A stretch of 64,000 nt of DNA from the NCBI GenBank assembly GCA_964244295.1, contig CAXTIG010000007.1:124001-188000 (forward strand). The letters run 5' to 3'. The stretch's first letter is position 1; the number at the start of each line of letters is the position of its first letter. Positions 49,035 to 58,500 of the stretch are shown here, in pieces. The stretch comes from JAJAZB01 sp964244295. GTDB lineage: Bacteria; Bacteroidota; Bacteroidia; Cytophagales; Spirosomataceae. Both the position numbers and the translations under genes were made by a program. The notes under the pieces are model-generated. The model made no database searches, had not been told where the DNA came from, and was given only the letters and a program-made list of their open reading frames with translations.

Positions 49035-50938
49035 GCCTCGATTTCCACCGTGTGCCGCATCCCGACGGGCAGCCGGTCGATGAAAAAACGCCCGTTGAGC
49101 AGGTGTACCCTGGCCTCGATGTTTAACAACCCAATGCCCGTTGTCGCGCCGGACAGGTCGTAACCAATGCCGTCGTCGGTCACGTCCAGGCGGAGCAGGG
49201 TGCCCGTTTGCGTGAGTTCGAGCGAAGCCCGCCGGGCCTGGGCGTATTTTACGACGTTGTTGAGCAATTCGAGCGAAATCAGGTACAGCGTCTGCGCCAC
49301 CAGCGGCTGCATCGCGTTGGCATCCACCGCTCGGTGTTGAAACGACAGCGACAGCCCAGGGTGGCTGCCCCGGAGCGTGTGGACGAGTTCGTCGAGGGCA
49401 TCGACCAGGCCGTAGCGTTCGAGCATCACCGGCGAAAGCGCGTGCGAAAACTGCCGGACATCCTGCCCCACCTCGCCGAGTGCGTCCACCAACCGCTGCA
49501 CTTCCGGGCCTTGACCCGTCATTTTTTCGGCCAGCATCGAGAGCCGCAGCCTCACGTTGGTGAGCGAAAGGCTGATGCCGTCGTGGAGTTCCTGCGAAAG
49601 CCGACGGCGCTCGATGCGCTGGCCTTCGAGCAACTGGAGCGCGTTGCGTTGCCGCTGTCCGGCCAGTTCCGCCGAAATCCGGGCGTTGTCCTGGTAAATG
49701 GTTTTAAATCGGTTCGCCAACAAAATCGATAAAATCACGGTTTCCAGCCCGGTAGCAATCAGCGGGAGGTTCTGGGTCAGGTAGGTATCGGGCCAGTACC
49801 CGGCGTGCACGAACACAATCAGAAATCCCGACAGCAGCAGCATCGTATAGCCCAAAGCGAACCACAGGCCTTCTACTTTTTTAGTTCGGAAAAACACGAG
49901 CACCCCGATGCCCATCACCGACACCAGGGAAACCACCGCCACGAGGTGAACCGCAATCATGAACCGCAGCAAGCCATCGCCCGCGTAGTACACGGGGTTG
50001 TACCAGTAATTTTTGAACCAGCCCAGCGCCGGATGCTGCGCCCAAAGAATCAGGAGCAGCGAGCCAATCACCCCCAACAGCCCTTGCGTGTAGCGAAACA
50101 GCGCCCGGTTGGTTTTCGACAGGTGAAAAAATTCCTGGGCGAACAAAAACGAAAACACATAAATCAGCAACACCGTACTGGGGCGGGCGGCGCTGGTCCA
50201 CCAGGTGGCCTCCGGCCAGAGCAGGGCAAAGCCCAGCCCGGTGTGGGCCGCGAAAAAAAGCCAAACCGCCACGGTATAAAAAAAGTAGTACGTCGTGAGT
50301 TTTTGCCGAAAAAACAGGGCCGTCAACAGGCTCAGGATGGCGTAGAGACCGATGATGCCCAGCATAAACCCGGCAAACAGGTAAAGTTGGTAGCGGTTGG
50401 CTTCAAAAACCGCCCGGTCCCAAAGCCGGAGCGGAATCTGCACCTGTTCGCCGTGTTTGTCCACCCAGAGGTAGGCGGTCAGGGTTTGGCGCGGCGGCAC
50501 GCGGACCGGAAACAGAAAATGCGGATGGCGGAGGGGACGCTGGGTAAACGGAAAATGGTCGCCGGTGAGGAGGCTGGCCCGCACCCGCCCCGGCGCGACC
50601 GTGAACAGGCGGAGCTTGTTGAGGTGCGGATTTTCAACTTCCAACAGCAATTCTTTCCCGACCGAATCGGGGTTGTGCATCCGAAAACGTACCCAGAAAA
50701 AACTGTTTGAAAACCCGAGGTTGATCGACGGCCCCGCGTAGCGTTTGAACCCTACGGCCCCGGCTGGAATCCGGATGCCGGGCCAGCTTTTCAGGGAATC
50801 ATCGAACACCCCGGCTTGTCGGCTCACGACTTCCTGCCCGAACCGCCCGCCCACCTGAATCGGGGCCTGGCCCAGGCCGGGGAAGGCCAGGAGCGTCAGG
50901 GCTATCGCTTCAACGCACCTTCGCCAGGAGGGGGCCAT
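49013..50938 (-). CDS. 7TMR-DISM sensor histidine kinase (HisKA_3 type)
   Basis: 641 residues. Signal peptide (1-23), extracellular 7TMR-DISMED2 beta domain (about 35-175), seven membrane segments (about 185-410), a short coiled coil, HisKA_3 dimerisation box with His-452 (RRLSQELHDGISLSLTNVRLRL in outline) and a HATPase_c domain (LLNNVVKYAQA; DDGIGYDL; GIGLLNIEARV). NarL-type regulators are the usual partners, and one lies convergently with overlapping 3' end. Ligand unknown, possibly a carbohydrate by family analogy. Confidence 0.94.
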   Translation of the reverse strand: MAPSWRRCVEAIALTLLAFPGLGQAPIQVGGRFGQEVVSRQAGVFDDSLKSWPGIRIPAGAVGFKRYAGPSINLGFSNSFFWVRFRMHNPDSVGKELLLEVENPHLNKLRLFTVAPGRVRASLLTGDHFPFTQRPLRHPHFLFPVRVPPRQTLTAYLWVDKHGEQVQIPLRLWDRAVFEANRYQLYLFAGFMLGIIGLYAILSLLTALFFRQKLTTYYFFYTVAVWLFFAAHTGLGFALLWPEATWWTSAARPSTVLLIYVFSFLFAQEFFHLSKTNRALFRYTQGLLGVIGSLLLILWAQHPALGWFKNYWYNPVYYAGDGLLRFMIAVHLVAVVSLVSVMGIGVLVFFRTKKVEGLWFALGYTMLLLSGFLIVFVHAGYWPDTYLTQNLPLIATGLETVILSILLANRFKTIYQDNARISAELAGQRQRNALQLLEGQRIERRRLSQELHDGISLSLTNVRLRLSMLAEKMTGQGPEVQRLVDALGEVGQDVRQFSHALSPVMLERYGLVDALDELVHTLRGSHPGLSLSFQHRAVDANAMQPLVAQTLYLISLELLNNVVKYAQARRASLELTQTGTLLRLDVTDDGIGYDLSGATTGIGLLNIEARVHLLNGRFFIDRLPVGMRHTVEIEAQTSFFS

Positions 50939-50990
50939 GTTCAGGGATGATTTTTAGGGGAATGTACGAAAGAATACCCTCCAAAGGGTA

Positions 50991-51022
50991 TTGAACGGGG
51001 TTAGGGCCGCCGACTACTTTTG
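50991..51022 (+). promoter_or_regulatory. predicted promoter of the DUF6588-lipoprotein operon
   Basis: TTG at 50991 and TACTTTTG at 51015-51022, 21 bases apart, matching the Bacteroidota -33/-7 pattern; the ATG follows at 51045. Confidence 0.62.
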
Positions 51023-51044
51023 GGAATCGAAACCCCCAAATCGC

Positions 51045-51950
51045 ATGAAAAACAAGTACGGTTCCGGCGTTTTCCTCGGTCTGCTCCTGTTGACCACCGG
51101 CAGCTACGCCCAAAAACTCAACGATTTCCTCGATGCCTACCTGGGGCAAAACCGGCAGGGCTACCTCCAACCCCTCGCCGACCTGGTGAGTGCTGGTTCA
51201 AATACCGGTCTCCAGCCCTCGGCCCGGATCGACGGCCACTTTTACGTCCGCTTCAACCTGACGGCCCTGGGCGTGATGCCCACCTCGGACCAGAAAACAT
51301 TTTCGGCCAGTACCGAAGTCCCCTTCAGCCCCGAACAAACCGCCACCGTACCGACGGTGGTGGGCGAAAATACGCTGGTGTCGGTCGAGGGTGAAAACGG
51401 AACGCGGTATACGTTTCCGGGCGGGTACGGCCTGAAGCGCTTGTTCTGGGCCGTGCCCCAACTCAGCATCGGTGGCATTTACGGCACCGAAGTTTCCCTG
51501 CGATTGCTACCCATCGATTTCGGCGATGACTTCGGGAAACTCTCGCTGCTCGGAATTGGCATCCGGCACGACATGGGGCGGTATTTTCTTGAAAATTCTC
51601 CGTTCGCCCTCAACGTCGGTTACGCCTACCACAAAACCGACATTGGGCGGGCCATCGCCGCGCAGAGCCACTACGCCTACGTGCAGGCGGGGCTGAGTGG
51701 CAAGCGGGGGGGAATTTTCGCCTGGGCGGGCTTCCAAACCGGCACCTTCGCCGTCTCCTACGAGTACCTCGAAAACAACCAACCCCAGGCGGTCACGGCA
51801 GATTTGACCGTGAAAAAGTCCTTTCTGGGCGGCATCGGAGCGCACCTGCAACTGGGCTTTTTCTCGCTCGGTGCCGGAGTGGGTGGCCCTTCGCCCCTGA
51901 CGGGCTACGGCACGATGGGCTTTCGATTCGGAAAATCTCCTAACCAATAA
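51045..51950 (+). CDS. DUF6588 family outer-membrane protein
   Basis: 301 residues from the ATG at 51045. Signal peptide ending GSYAQ, then LNDFLDAYLGQNRQGYLQPLAD and a barrel-like body, as in DUF6588 proteins of Bacteroidota. The start at 50991 coincides with the -33 element and was rejected. Cotranscribed with the lipoprotein that begins 4 bases after its stop. Confidence 0.82.
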   Translation: MKNKYGSGVFLGLLLLTTGSYAQKLNDFLDAYLGQNRQGYLQPLADLVSAGSNTGLQPSARIDGHFYVRFNLTALGVMPTSDQKTFSASTEVPFSPEQTATVPTVVGENTLVSVEGENGTRYTFPGGYGLKRLFWAVPQLSIGGIYGTEVSLRLLPIDFGDDFGKLSLLGIGIRHDMGRYFLENSPFALNVGYAYHKTDIGRAIAAQSHYAYVQAGLSGKRGGIFAWAGFQTGTFAVSYEYLENNQPQAVTADLTVKKSFLGGIGAHLQLGFFSLGAGVGGPSPLTGYGTMGFRFGKSPNQ

Positions 51951-51954
51951 CTCC

Positions 51955-52563
51955 ATGAAACGCCTTCTTTTCAGTTTTTTGACCACCGCATTGCTCCTGT
52001 CGGGCTGCAAGCATTCGTACCATACGTTCAAAGATACGCTCAAGGCCGAGCCAACGCTCGTGTACCGAATCAGCAAAACCGGTGCGTTTGAACAGGTTGC
52101 TTACATCAGTATGAGTGACATCGCCAGAGAACTCCAGGTCACCCGACCGGGGGCTAAAATTCAGAAAGTCAACCTGGAGTACGTGTCCATTTCCATTGAC
52201 AAAAATTCGGACAACACCGCTGATAATTTGCGAATCCTACAATTATTGGCCCAGGAAACCCCCGGTTTTATCGATTTGGTTCGGGAAAATAACATCGACA
52301 TCAGTAAAACCCAGGCCTTCGTGGCAAACGCAATCATCCTCAAGGATGGGGTAGAACCGTTAAACAACTTTCTGGTCAAAGTGCTGACGGCTACTTCCGG
52401 CAATTCTCGTCAGATTGGAGTCGTGCTGCGGGGAACCACCCTTCCTTCCAACAAGCTAGCTTCGATCACCTTGCGAATCGAATTGAAGTACGAGATCGAA
52501 TACACGTATTGCGAGCTTTTGCTTGATGAAATTTTTGGGAAAGGCAACGACGAATGCAAGTGA
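51955..52563 (+). CDS. lipoprotein of unknown function
   Basis: 202 residues. Lipoprotein signal ending LLSGC (Cys-17). The mature part alternates helices and strands with no recognised domain. Four bases after the DUF6588 stop, so probably in the same operon and perhaps the same surface complex. An inverted repeat follows. Confidence 0.8.
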   Translation: MKRLLFSFLTTALLLSGCKHSYHTFKDTLKAEPTLVYRISKTGAFEQVAYISMSDIARELQVTRPGAKIQKVNLEYVSISIDKNSDNTADNLRILQLLAQETPGFIDLVRENNIDISKTQAFVANAIILKDGVEPLNNFLVKVLTATSGNSRQIGVVLRGTTLPSNKLASITLRIELKYEIEYTYCELLLDEIFGKGNDECK

Positions 52564-52598
52564 GTAGTGACCGGCGCGGGATAGGATACCCCCGGGAA

Positions 52599-52660
52599 AA
52601 AACAGGCGTGGCCTGCCGGTTCGGAGATTTCATCCCGAACCGGCAGGCCACGCCTGTTTT
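52599..52660. repeat. perfect inverted repeat (26-bp arms) between convergent genes
   Basis: Arms 52599-52624 and 52635-52660 are exact complements; loop of 10 bases AGATTTCATC. The loop plus its flank, GGAGATTTCA, resembles the GGAAGTTTCA core of loop family I. A/T tracts outside the arms let it work as a bidirectional terminator. Confidence 0.88.
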
Positions 52661-52668
52661 CTGATTTT

Positions 52669-53070
52669 TTAACTAATCCCAGCCGGATCCATGTACACCA
52701 CTTCCCAGAGGTGCCCGTCCAGATCCTGAAAACTGCGGCCGTACATCCAGCCCTGATCCTGCGGCTCGTTCGAGGCCGCTCCGCCCGCTTCCAGGGCTTT
52801 GTCCACCAGCTCATCCACTTTTTCCCGGCTCTCGGCGGAGATCGCCAGAATCACTTCGGTGCTGCGGGTTGCGTCGCTGATTTCCTTCCTGGTGAACGTC
52901 TTGAAGTATTTCTCGACGAGCAGCATCGCGAAACTCTCCGGCCCGATGAGCATACAGGTGGCGTTCTCGTCGGTAAATTGCGGATTGAACTCAAACCCGA
53001 GTTTGGTGAAAAATTCGACGGATTTCTGAAGGTCTTTGACCGGCAGGTTGACAAAAAGTTGCGTTGCCAT
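52669..53070 (-). CDS. VOC-family (glyoxalase/bleomycin-resistance-like) protein
   Basis: 133 residues from the ATG at 53070. FVNLPVKDLQKSVEFFTKLGF at the start and FQDLDGHLWEVVYMDP at the end are the usual beta-alpha-beta-beta-beta halves; the final Glu is a possible metal ligand. Belongs to the lactoylglutathione-lyase-like PhnB group; substrate unknown. A TTG at 53094 could add 8 residues. Confidence 0.9.
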   Translation of the reverse strand: MATQLFVNLPVKDLQKSVEFFTKLGFEFNPQFTDENATCMLIGPESFAMLLVEKYFKTFTRKEISDATRSTEVILAISAESREKVDELVDKALEAGGAASNEPQDQGWMYGRSFQDLDGHLWEVVYMDPAGIS

Positions 53071-53096
53071 TTTCTTATTTTGGTTGGTTGACAAGG

Positions 53097-53104
53097 CAAA
53101 AGTA
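53097..53104 (-). promoter_or_regulatory. -7 box of the VOC gene
   Basis: TACTTTTG on the minus strand, 26 bases before the ATG at 53070; no clear -33 element. Confidence 0.45.
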
Positions 53105-53228
53105 AGGTGCTCCGTTGGGGTTGGAGGAGGGGGATTGCGACAAATTGGAGGCGCATTGCGACACTATTCAGCGACGGGTCAGAATGGCCGGGCGGATTAA
53201 TTTTGCCTGAACGGGTTTCAAAAAAAAC

Positions 53229-53648
53229 ATGACCATGAGCCGTCTCAGCAAACGCTTCTGTGGCATCATCCTCCTGACCGTCCCCAGGATCCAGTACGGG
53301 GGCTATTTTCTGCTTATGCTGCTGGCCAGTTGGGACCCGCTTCCCCTGACTGATTTTCAGCGCAGTATGTTCCGGGCTGGTCACGCCCACGCTGGTACGC
53401 TGGTCATTCTGGCGTTGGTCGCGCAACTACTCGCCGACCACGCCCGGTTGTCCACCGCACTCAATTGGTCGGTTCGCACGCATTGGCTTTCCGCTGGCGC
53501 CAATCCTGGTCAGCGCTGGGTTTTTCGGCGCGACGGCGGGGTGAACATCACCCAACCGACCGGACTTATTGCCATTTTGTACGTCGGCATCGGGGTACTG
53601 GCTTTATCGGCGATTGCGCTGGGAATTGGGTTAATCAAAAATCGCTGA
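53229..53648 (+). CDS. small integral membrane protein of unknown function
   Basis: 139 residues with about three hydrophobic segments (ILLTVPRIQYGGYFLLMLL; GHAHAGTLVILALVAQLL; LIAILYVGIGVLALSAIALGI). A His-containing motif RAGHAHAG precedes the second segment, reminiscent of haem- or metal-binding membrane proteins, though not diagnostic. Start may be 53229 or the ATG at 53235. Confidence 0.7.
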   Translation: MTMSRLSKRFCGIILLTVPRIQYGGYFLLMLLASWDPLPLTDFQRSMFRAGHAHAGTLVILALVAQLLADHARLSTALNWSVRTHWLSAGANPGQRWVFRRDGGVNITQPTGLIAILYVGIGVLALSAIALGIGLIKNR

Positions 53649-53731
53649 CTCGTCAAAAACCAACGTGTAGCGCGATGTCAGAACGGACGAGCGAGAATGA
53701 GCCGGAAAAAATGAGTTGCCACCCGTTTTTC

Positions 53732-54322
53732 CTACAATCGCGGCGGCAACGAATTCACAAACGTGGTCAATTCCCGCACATCAAACACAAAATCAATCGC
53801 CGCGCCCGAAATGGCCTGCTGCGGCATAAACGCCACCTGGGCGGTGTCGGGCCGCTGAACGACGAGGGTCCCGCCCGCTTTTTTGATGGCCTTCAACCCG
53901 TTCGTTCCATCCGCGTTGGCCCCCGAAAGCAAAATACCCACCAGGGAAGGCCCGCACACGTCGGCAGCCGACTCGAAGGTGACGTCGATGGACGGTCGGC
54001 TGTGGTTGATTTTTTCAGAATCATCGAGCGAAAACGTCCCGTCTCGTTCAATCAGCAGGTGGTAGTCGGCGGGGGCGAGGTAAATGATACCCGGCAGCAG
54101 GGTGTCTTTGTCGTCAACTTCCCGGAACGGGATGCTCGTTTTGAGCGAAAGCAGCGTCGCCAACGTAGAGTCGGCGGTGTTTTTGCGGTGCAGAACGATG
54201 ATCAGGGCAAACGGCAGGGGCGATTGCAAGGCCGGTAGCAGTTCGAGCAGCACCTCGATGCTGCCCGTTGAACCGCCGATCAGCACGATCCGGCAGGTGT
54301 CGATTACCCGATTTTTCGCCAT
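53732..54322 (-). CDS. CheB-type methylesterase domain protein (no receiver)
   Basis: 196 residues, only the CheB catalytic domain. Nucleophile Ser-18 in GGSTGS, His-45 (VLHRK) and Asp-138 (SGANADGTNG) give the triad. In chemotaxis CheB removes methyl groups from glutamates of receptors; here no receptor, CheA or CheW is nearby, and the partner is the adjacent CheR (19-bp overlap). Probably tunes the neighbouring hybrid kinases. Confidence 0.9.
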   Translation of the reverse strand: MAKNRVIDTCRIVLIGGSTGSIEVLLELLPALQSPLPFALIIVLHRKNTADSTLATLLSLKTSIPFREVDDKDTLLPGIIYLAPADYHLLIERDGTFSLDDSEKINHSRPSIDVTFESAADVCGPSLVGILLSGANADGTNGLKAIKKAGGTLVVQRPDTAQVAFMPQQAISGAAIDFVFDVRELTTFVNSLPPRL

Positions 54323-55113
54323 ATTTTTTCGCTGTCCAGTGGCTTGAATTTAGCCTGGATCGGGGAAAACTTCAGGGTTTCCTTGGCCCCCAACGCCAGG
54401 TAACTGAGCGGTCCCAGGCTTTCATCGAACAGGGTCAGGACGCGTTCCTGCAAAACCTTGTCGAAATAGATCAGCACGTTGCGGCAGAGAATCAGATCAA
54501 ACTCGTTGAAGGAGCGATCCGAGACTAAGTTGTGGGTGGAAAACACCATTTTTTCGGCTAAGTCCTCGCTGAATTTAACCCGCCCGTACTGGGCCGTGTA
54601 GTACCTGGAAAAATCCTGGGTTCCGCCCGAAAGCTGGTAATTCTCCGAATACTGCTTCATAGGTGCCAGCGGAAAAATGCCCCGGCGGGCCGCTTCCAGT
54701 ACTTCCGGGTTGAGGTCGGTAGCGTACAGCAACGACTTGGACAACAGGCCCGCTTCTTTGAGCAAAATGGCCATCGAAAACACTTCTTCGCCCGTTGAGC
54801 AGCCCGCGTGCCAGAGGCGGATAAACGGCTTGGCGGCCAGCGTAGGGAGCACCTCCGTTCGGAGGATTTTGTAAAACTGCGGGTCGCGAAACATCTCGGT
54901 GACGTTCACCGTCAATTCCTCCACAAACCGTTTCAGGTACGCTTCATCGGTTTTGACCCGGTACCGCAATTCGGCAAAACTGGGGAACTTATCCAGCGAC
55001 CATAGCCGGGTAATCCGCCGCTTCAGCGATGCCCGGGCGTAATGGGTAAAGTCGTACCCGTACACCTCCAGCAAATCATTCAGCAATAAGTCAACGTCGT
55101 TCTCTTCAAGCAT
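54304..55113 (-). CDS. CheR-type SAM-dependent protein-glutamate methyltransferase
   Basis: 269 residues. The N-terminal helical CheR domain (about 1-75) is followed by the SAM-binding domain with HAGCSTGEEVFSMAI and CRNVLIYFDK. It would methylate glutamates on a signalling protein. It overlaps the CheB-like gene by 19 bp and follows a receiver gene, forming one unit with the upstream kinases. Confidence 0.93.
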   Translation of the reverse strand: MLEENDVDLLLNDLLEVYGYDFTHYARASLKRRITRLWSLDKFPSFAELRYRVKTDEAYLKRFVEELTVNVTEMFRDPQFYKILRTEVLPTLAAKPFIRLWHAGCSTGEEVFSMAILLKEAGLLSKSLLYATDLNPEVLEAARRGIFPLAPMKQYSENYQLSGGTQDFSRYYTAQYGRVKFSEDLAEKMVFSTHNLVSDRSFNEFDLILCRNVLIYFDKVLQERVLTLFDESLGPLSYLALGAKETLKFSPIQAKFKPLDSEKIWRKIG

Positions 55114-55122
55114 GGCAACTCC

Positions 55123-55488
55123 TTAAATGCCCGCCAGCAACTGCAAGAGCCGGTCCACGTCGATGGGCTTGGCGATGTACTCCGTGGCTCCGGCCCGCAG
55201 GCATTTTTCCCGGTCGCCGACCATTGCTTGCGCCGTGACCGAAAACAGGGGCGTATCTTTTCGGTTGGGTAGGTTTTTGATGCGCGGAATCGCCTCGTAC
55301 CCGTCCATGTCGGGCATCATCATGTCGATGAGAACCGCGTCGATTACCTCGTCGGTCTGAAGGATGTCGAGCGCTTCCTGGGCGTTCAGACACGACCGGC
55401 ACTCGAATCCTTTCGCCCGGAGGGTAGCGGTCAGGGCGAAAATATTTCGGGCATCGTCGTCGATAATCAGCACTCGTTTTTTGCGCAT
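55123..55488 (-). CDS. single-domain response regulator (REC)
   Basis: 121 residues. Receiver only: acidic pocket IDDD, phosphoacceptor Asp-55 (LIDMMMPD), Thr in SVTAQA and Lys-107 (IAKP). It is very like the third receiver of the adjacent hybrid kinase (both have DDDxRNIFAL and DREKC), suggesting duplication. 9 bases before the CheR gene. Confidence 0.94.
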   Translation of the reverse strand: MRKKRVLIIDDDARNIFALTATLRAKGFECRSCLNAQEALDILQTDEVIDAVLIDMMMPDMDGYEAIPRIKNLPNRKDTPLFSVTAQAMVGDREKCLRAGATEYIAKPIDVDRLLQLLAGI

Positions 55489-55572
55489 TTTACTGGGGTG
55501 AAGTGGCGATTCTGGTGCAGCGCGACCGGCCGCAGGGTTTATTCTACCCGGTAACTTTCCGATCAGGAATCC

Positions 55573-58500
55573 TTACGCCCGATCGTAAAGCCACACCCGG
55601 AGGAGTGAAATAAGCTGATCGATGTCCACCGGTTTGGTGATGTAATCCGATGCCCCGGCCTGAATGCATTTTTCGCGGTCGCCGGTCATGGCTTTGGCCG
55701 TTACGGCAATCACCGGCAGATCCTTCCACCGATACTGCTCCCGAATTTTCCGGGCCGTTTCGTATCCGTCCAGTTGGGGCATCATCATATCGAGCAACAC
55801 CACGTCGATGTCCGGGTTTTCCGTTAGTTTTTGCAGGGCTTCCTTGCCATCCAGCGCCGGAATCACCGTCATGCTGTACTGCTCCAGCGCCTTCGACAAG
55901 GCAAAAATATTCCGCACGTCGTCGTCGGCCACCAGCACCGTTTTGTTGGTCAACACTTGGCTCAGGCCGCCCAACTTTTTAGGCGCGCCGTTGGTCTCGT
56001 TGGCTGGTTTGGCTTCCTCGACCAGGTGCAGAAAAAGCGATACCTCGTCGAGCATCCGCTGGTAGGAATGGGCCGTTTTGACGATGATGGAATCCGCGTA
56101 TTTTTTAATCCTCAGTTCCTCGCCCATCGACAGGCTTTTCCCGGTGAAAATAATAATCGGCAGGTTTTCGAGGCCGGGGTTTTTCCTGGCTTCTTCGAGG
56201 GTTTCGTAGGCTTGGTGATCCGGAATGCCCATGTCCAGAATCACGCAGTCCACTTCCCTGCGTTTGAGGGCATCAATTCCTTCGGCGATGTTGCTTTTCA
56301 GTTCCGAGGTGATGTGGTAGGTTTCCAGAAAATAGGCTAGTGCTTTGGCGTGTTTGGGGTTGTCTTCGATGATTAGCACTTTCTTGGGATGCCGATTCAG
56401 GACGTATTCGATTTTCTTGAAAATCGCCTGCATCTGTTCGAACGCCATGGGTTTGTCTACAAAATCAATCGCCCCTTTCAACAGACTCTCGTTCTTGACC
56501 TGGTACGACGACATGATGTGGACCGGAATGGACCGGGTCTGCGGATTGGCCTTCAGGGCATCCATCACCTCCCAGCCGCTCATGATCGGCAACTGGATAT
56601 CGAGCAAAATACCCAGCGGTTTGAAGGTGGCCGCCAGCGCCAGCCCCTCGTCGCCCCGAACCGCCACGATGCCTTTGTAGCCTTTCTTGCGGGCGTATTC
56701 CAGCAGCGATTTGGCAAAGGCCGGGTCGTCTTCGATGATAAGAATCGTTTTGTCCTGGGCCGTGATGGCGGTACGGTCGTCGGGGATGGCCTCCGGAATG
56801 ACGGTGCTGAGGTATTTGCCCGGTACGGCGGGGATGGCGGGCGGCGGGGTGGGGAGGGATGGACTGGGTTTGACCGCCGGTGCCGGGGCGGGGGCCGTGC
56901 CCAAAACCGGCAGTTGCACCGTGAATTCGCTGCCCTTGTCGACCTGACTGGTCAGCGTGATCTCGCCGCCCAGCAGCTTCGCCAGTTCGCGGCTAATCGA
57001 CAGGCCCAGGCCGGTACCGCCGTATTTCCGTTTGGTCGATCCATCGGCCTGTTGAAACGCCTCGAACACGAGCGGCTGTTTTTCCAGCGGAATCCCGATC
57101 CCCGTGTCCGTGACCACAAAACACAGGGTGTTGGCCGGAGTGCCGGTTTTTTTGATCGTCAACCTGACGCTGCCCTGGGCGGTGAACTTGAGCGCATTGG
57201 AAAGTAAATTCTTCAGGATTTGACCCAGCCGCATCCGGTCGGTTTCAATCACCGACGGCAGCTCCGGATCCACGGTGATGGCAAAGTTCAGGCCTTTGTC
57301 CCTGGCCAACAGACCGAACAGGGCTTGTAGCTCGTCGGTAAGCTCGCTGACCGGCACCGGCGCGTAATCCAGGCTCATCTGCCCGGCTTCGATTTTCGAC
57401 AAATCGAGAATTTCATCGATCAACCCGAGCAACCCGTTGCCCGACGATTGAATCACCCGGGCGTATTCGACCTGGTCGTCGTTCAGGTTTTTGTCCGTGT
57501 TTTCGGTCAGCAACCGGCTCAGCAATAAAATCGAATTGAGTGGCGTCCGGAGTTCGTGGGACATATTGGCCAGAAACTCCGATTTGTAGCGGGTGGATAC
57601 CTCCAGTTCATCGGCTTTTTTCTGAATCTCCCCGTTTTTCTCTTCCAGCAACAGGCCTCGTTCTTCGAGTTCGGCGTTGGTCTGCTGAAGTTCCTCCTGC
57701 TGCACGCGCAGCTCCTCTTCGGAGGCCTGGAGCTTTTGGGCCTGCATTTCCAGTTCCGAATTCAGGTTTTCCATTTCGCTGTGCTGGGCCTGCAATTCCT
57801 CCGACTGGGCCTGGGTTTCTTCCAGAAAATTCTGCAACCTCCCGTAGTCCAGGGCGGAATTGACGCCGATAGCGATGGCTTCCAGGTTGGCCTCGATAAA
57901 TTCGATTTCCAGCGGATTGGGGGTACGCAACAGGCCCAGTTCGATGGCCCCCACGCACCCCTCGCCGTACAGCAGGGGCGCGATCACCAACGAAGTCGGC
58001 AGGGCTTGCCCCAGGGAGGAGCCTACCCGGTGGTAATCGGGGGGTACGTCCCGCACGAGCAGCGTTTTTTTGCGCTCAATCACCTGCCCGACCAGGCCCT
58101 CCCCCGCCCGGATGGTCGCGGGCACGCCCTGGGCCGCGTAGCTCCCGGCCAGCGTAAACGTGGCATCGTGATCGGCCAGGTACATCGTGCCCAGCGGGGC
58201 GTTTACGTAGGTGGCAATGGTATCGATCAGGCGGGTGGCCAGCCGTTTCAAATCCCGTTCGCCCCGCATGGCATCGCTCAGGATAACCGACCCCGCCTGG
58301 AGCCAATTTTTCGCGCTCAACTCCGTAAACGTTTGTTCGAGCGACCCCGCCATCTGGTTCAGCGCCTTCGCGATTCGTCCCAGTTCATCGTCCAGGGCAT
58401 CCTGGCTGCGCACCGAATAAGTACCCCCGGCAATGGCCTGGGTGATGCCCTCCATCACCACGATGCGCCTGGTGGTTTCGATGTATTTCGCCTCGTCCAG

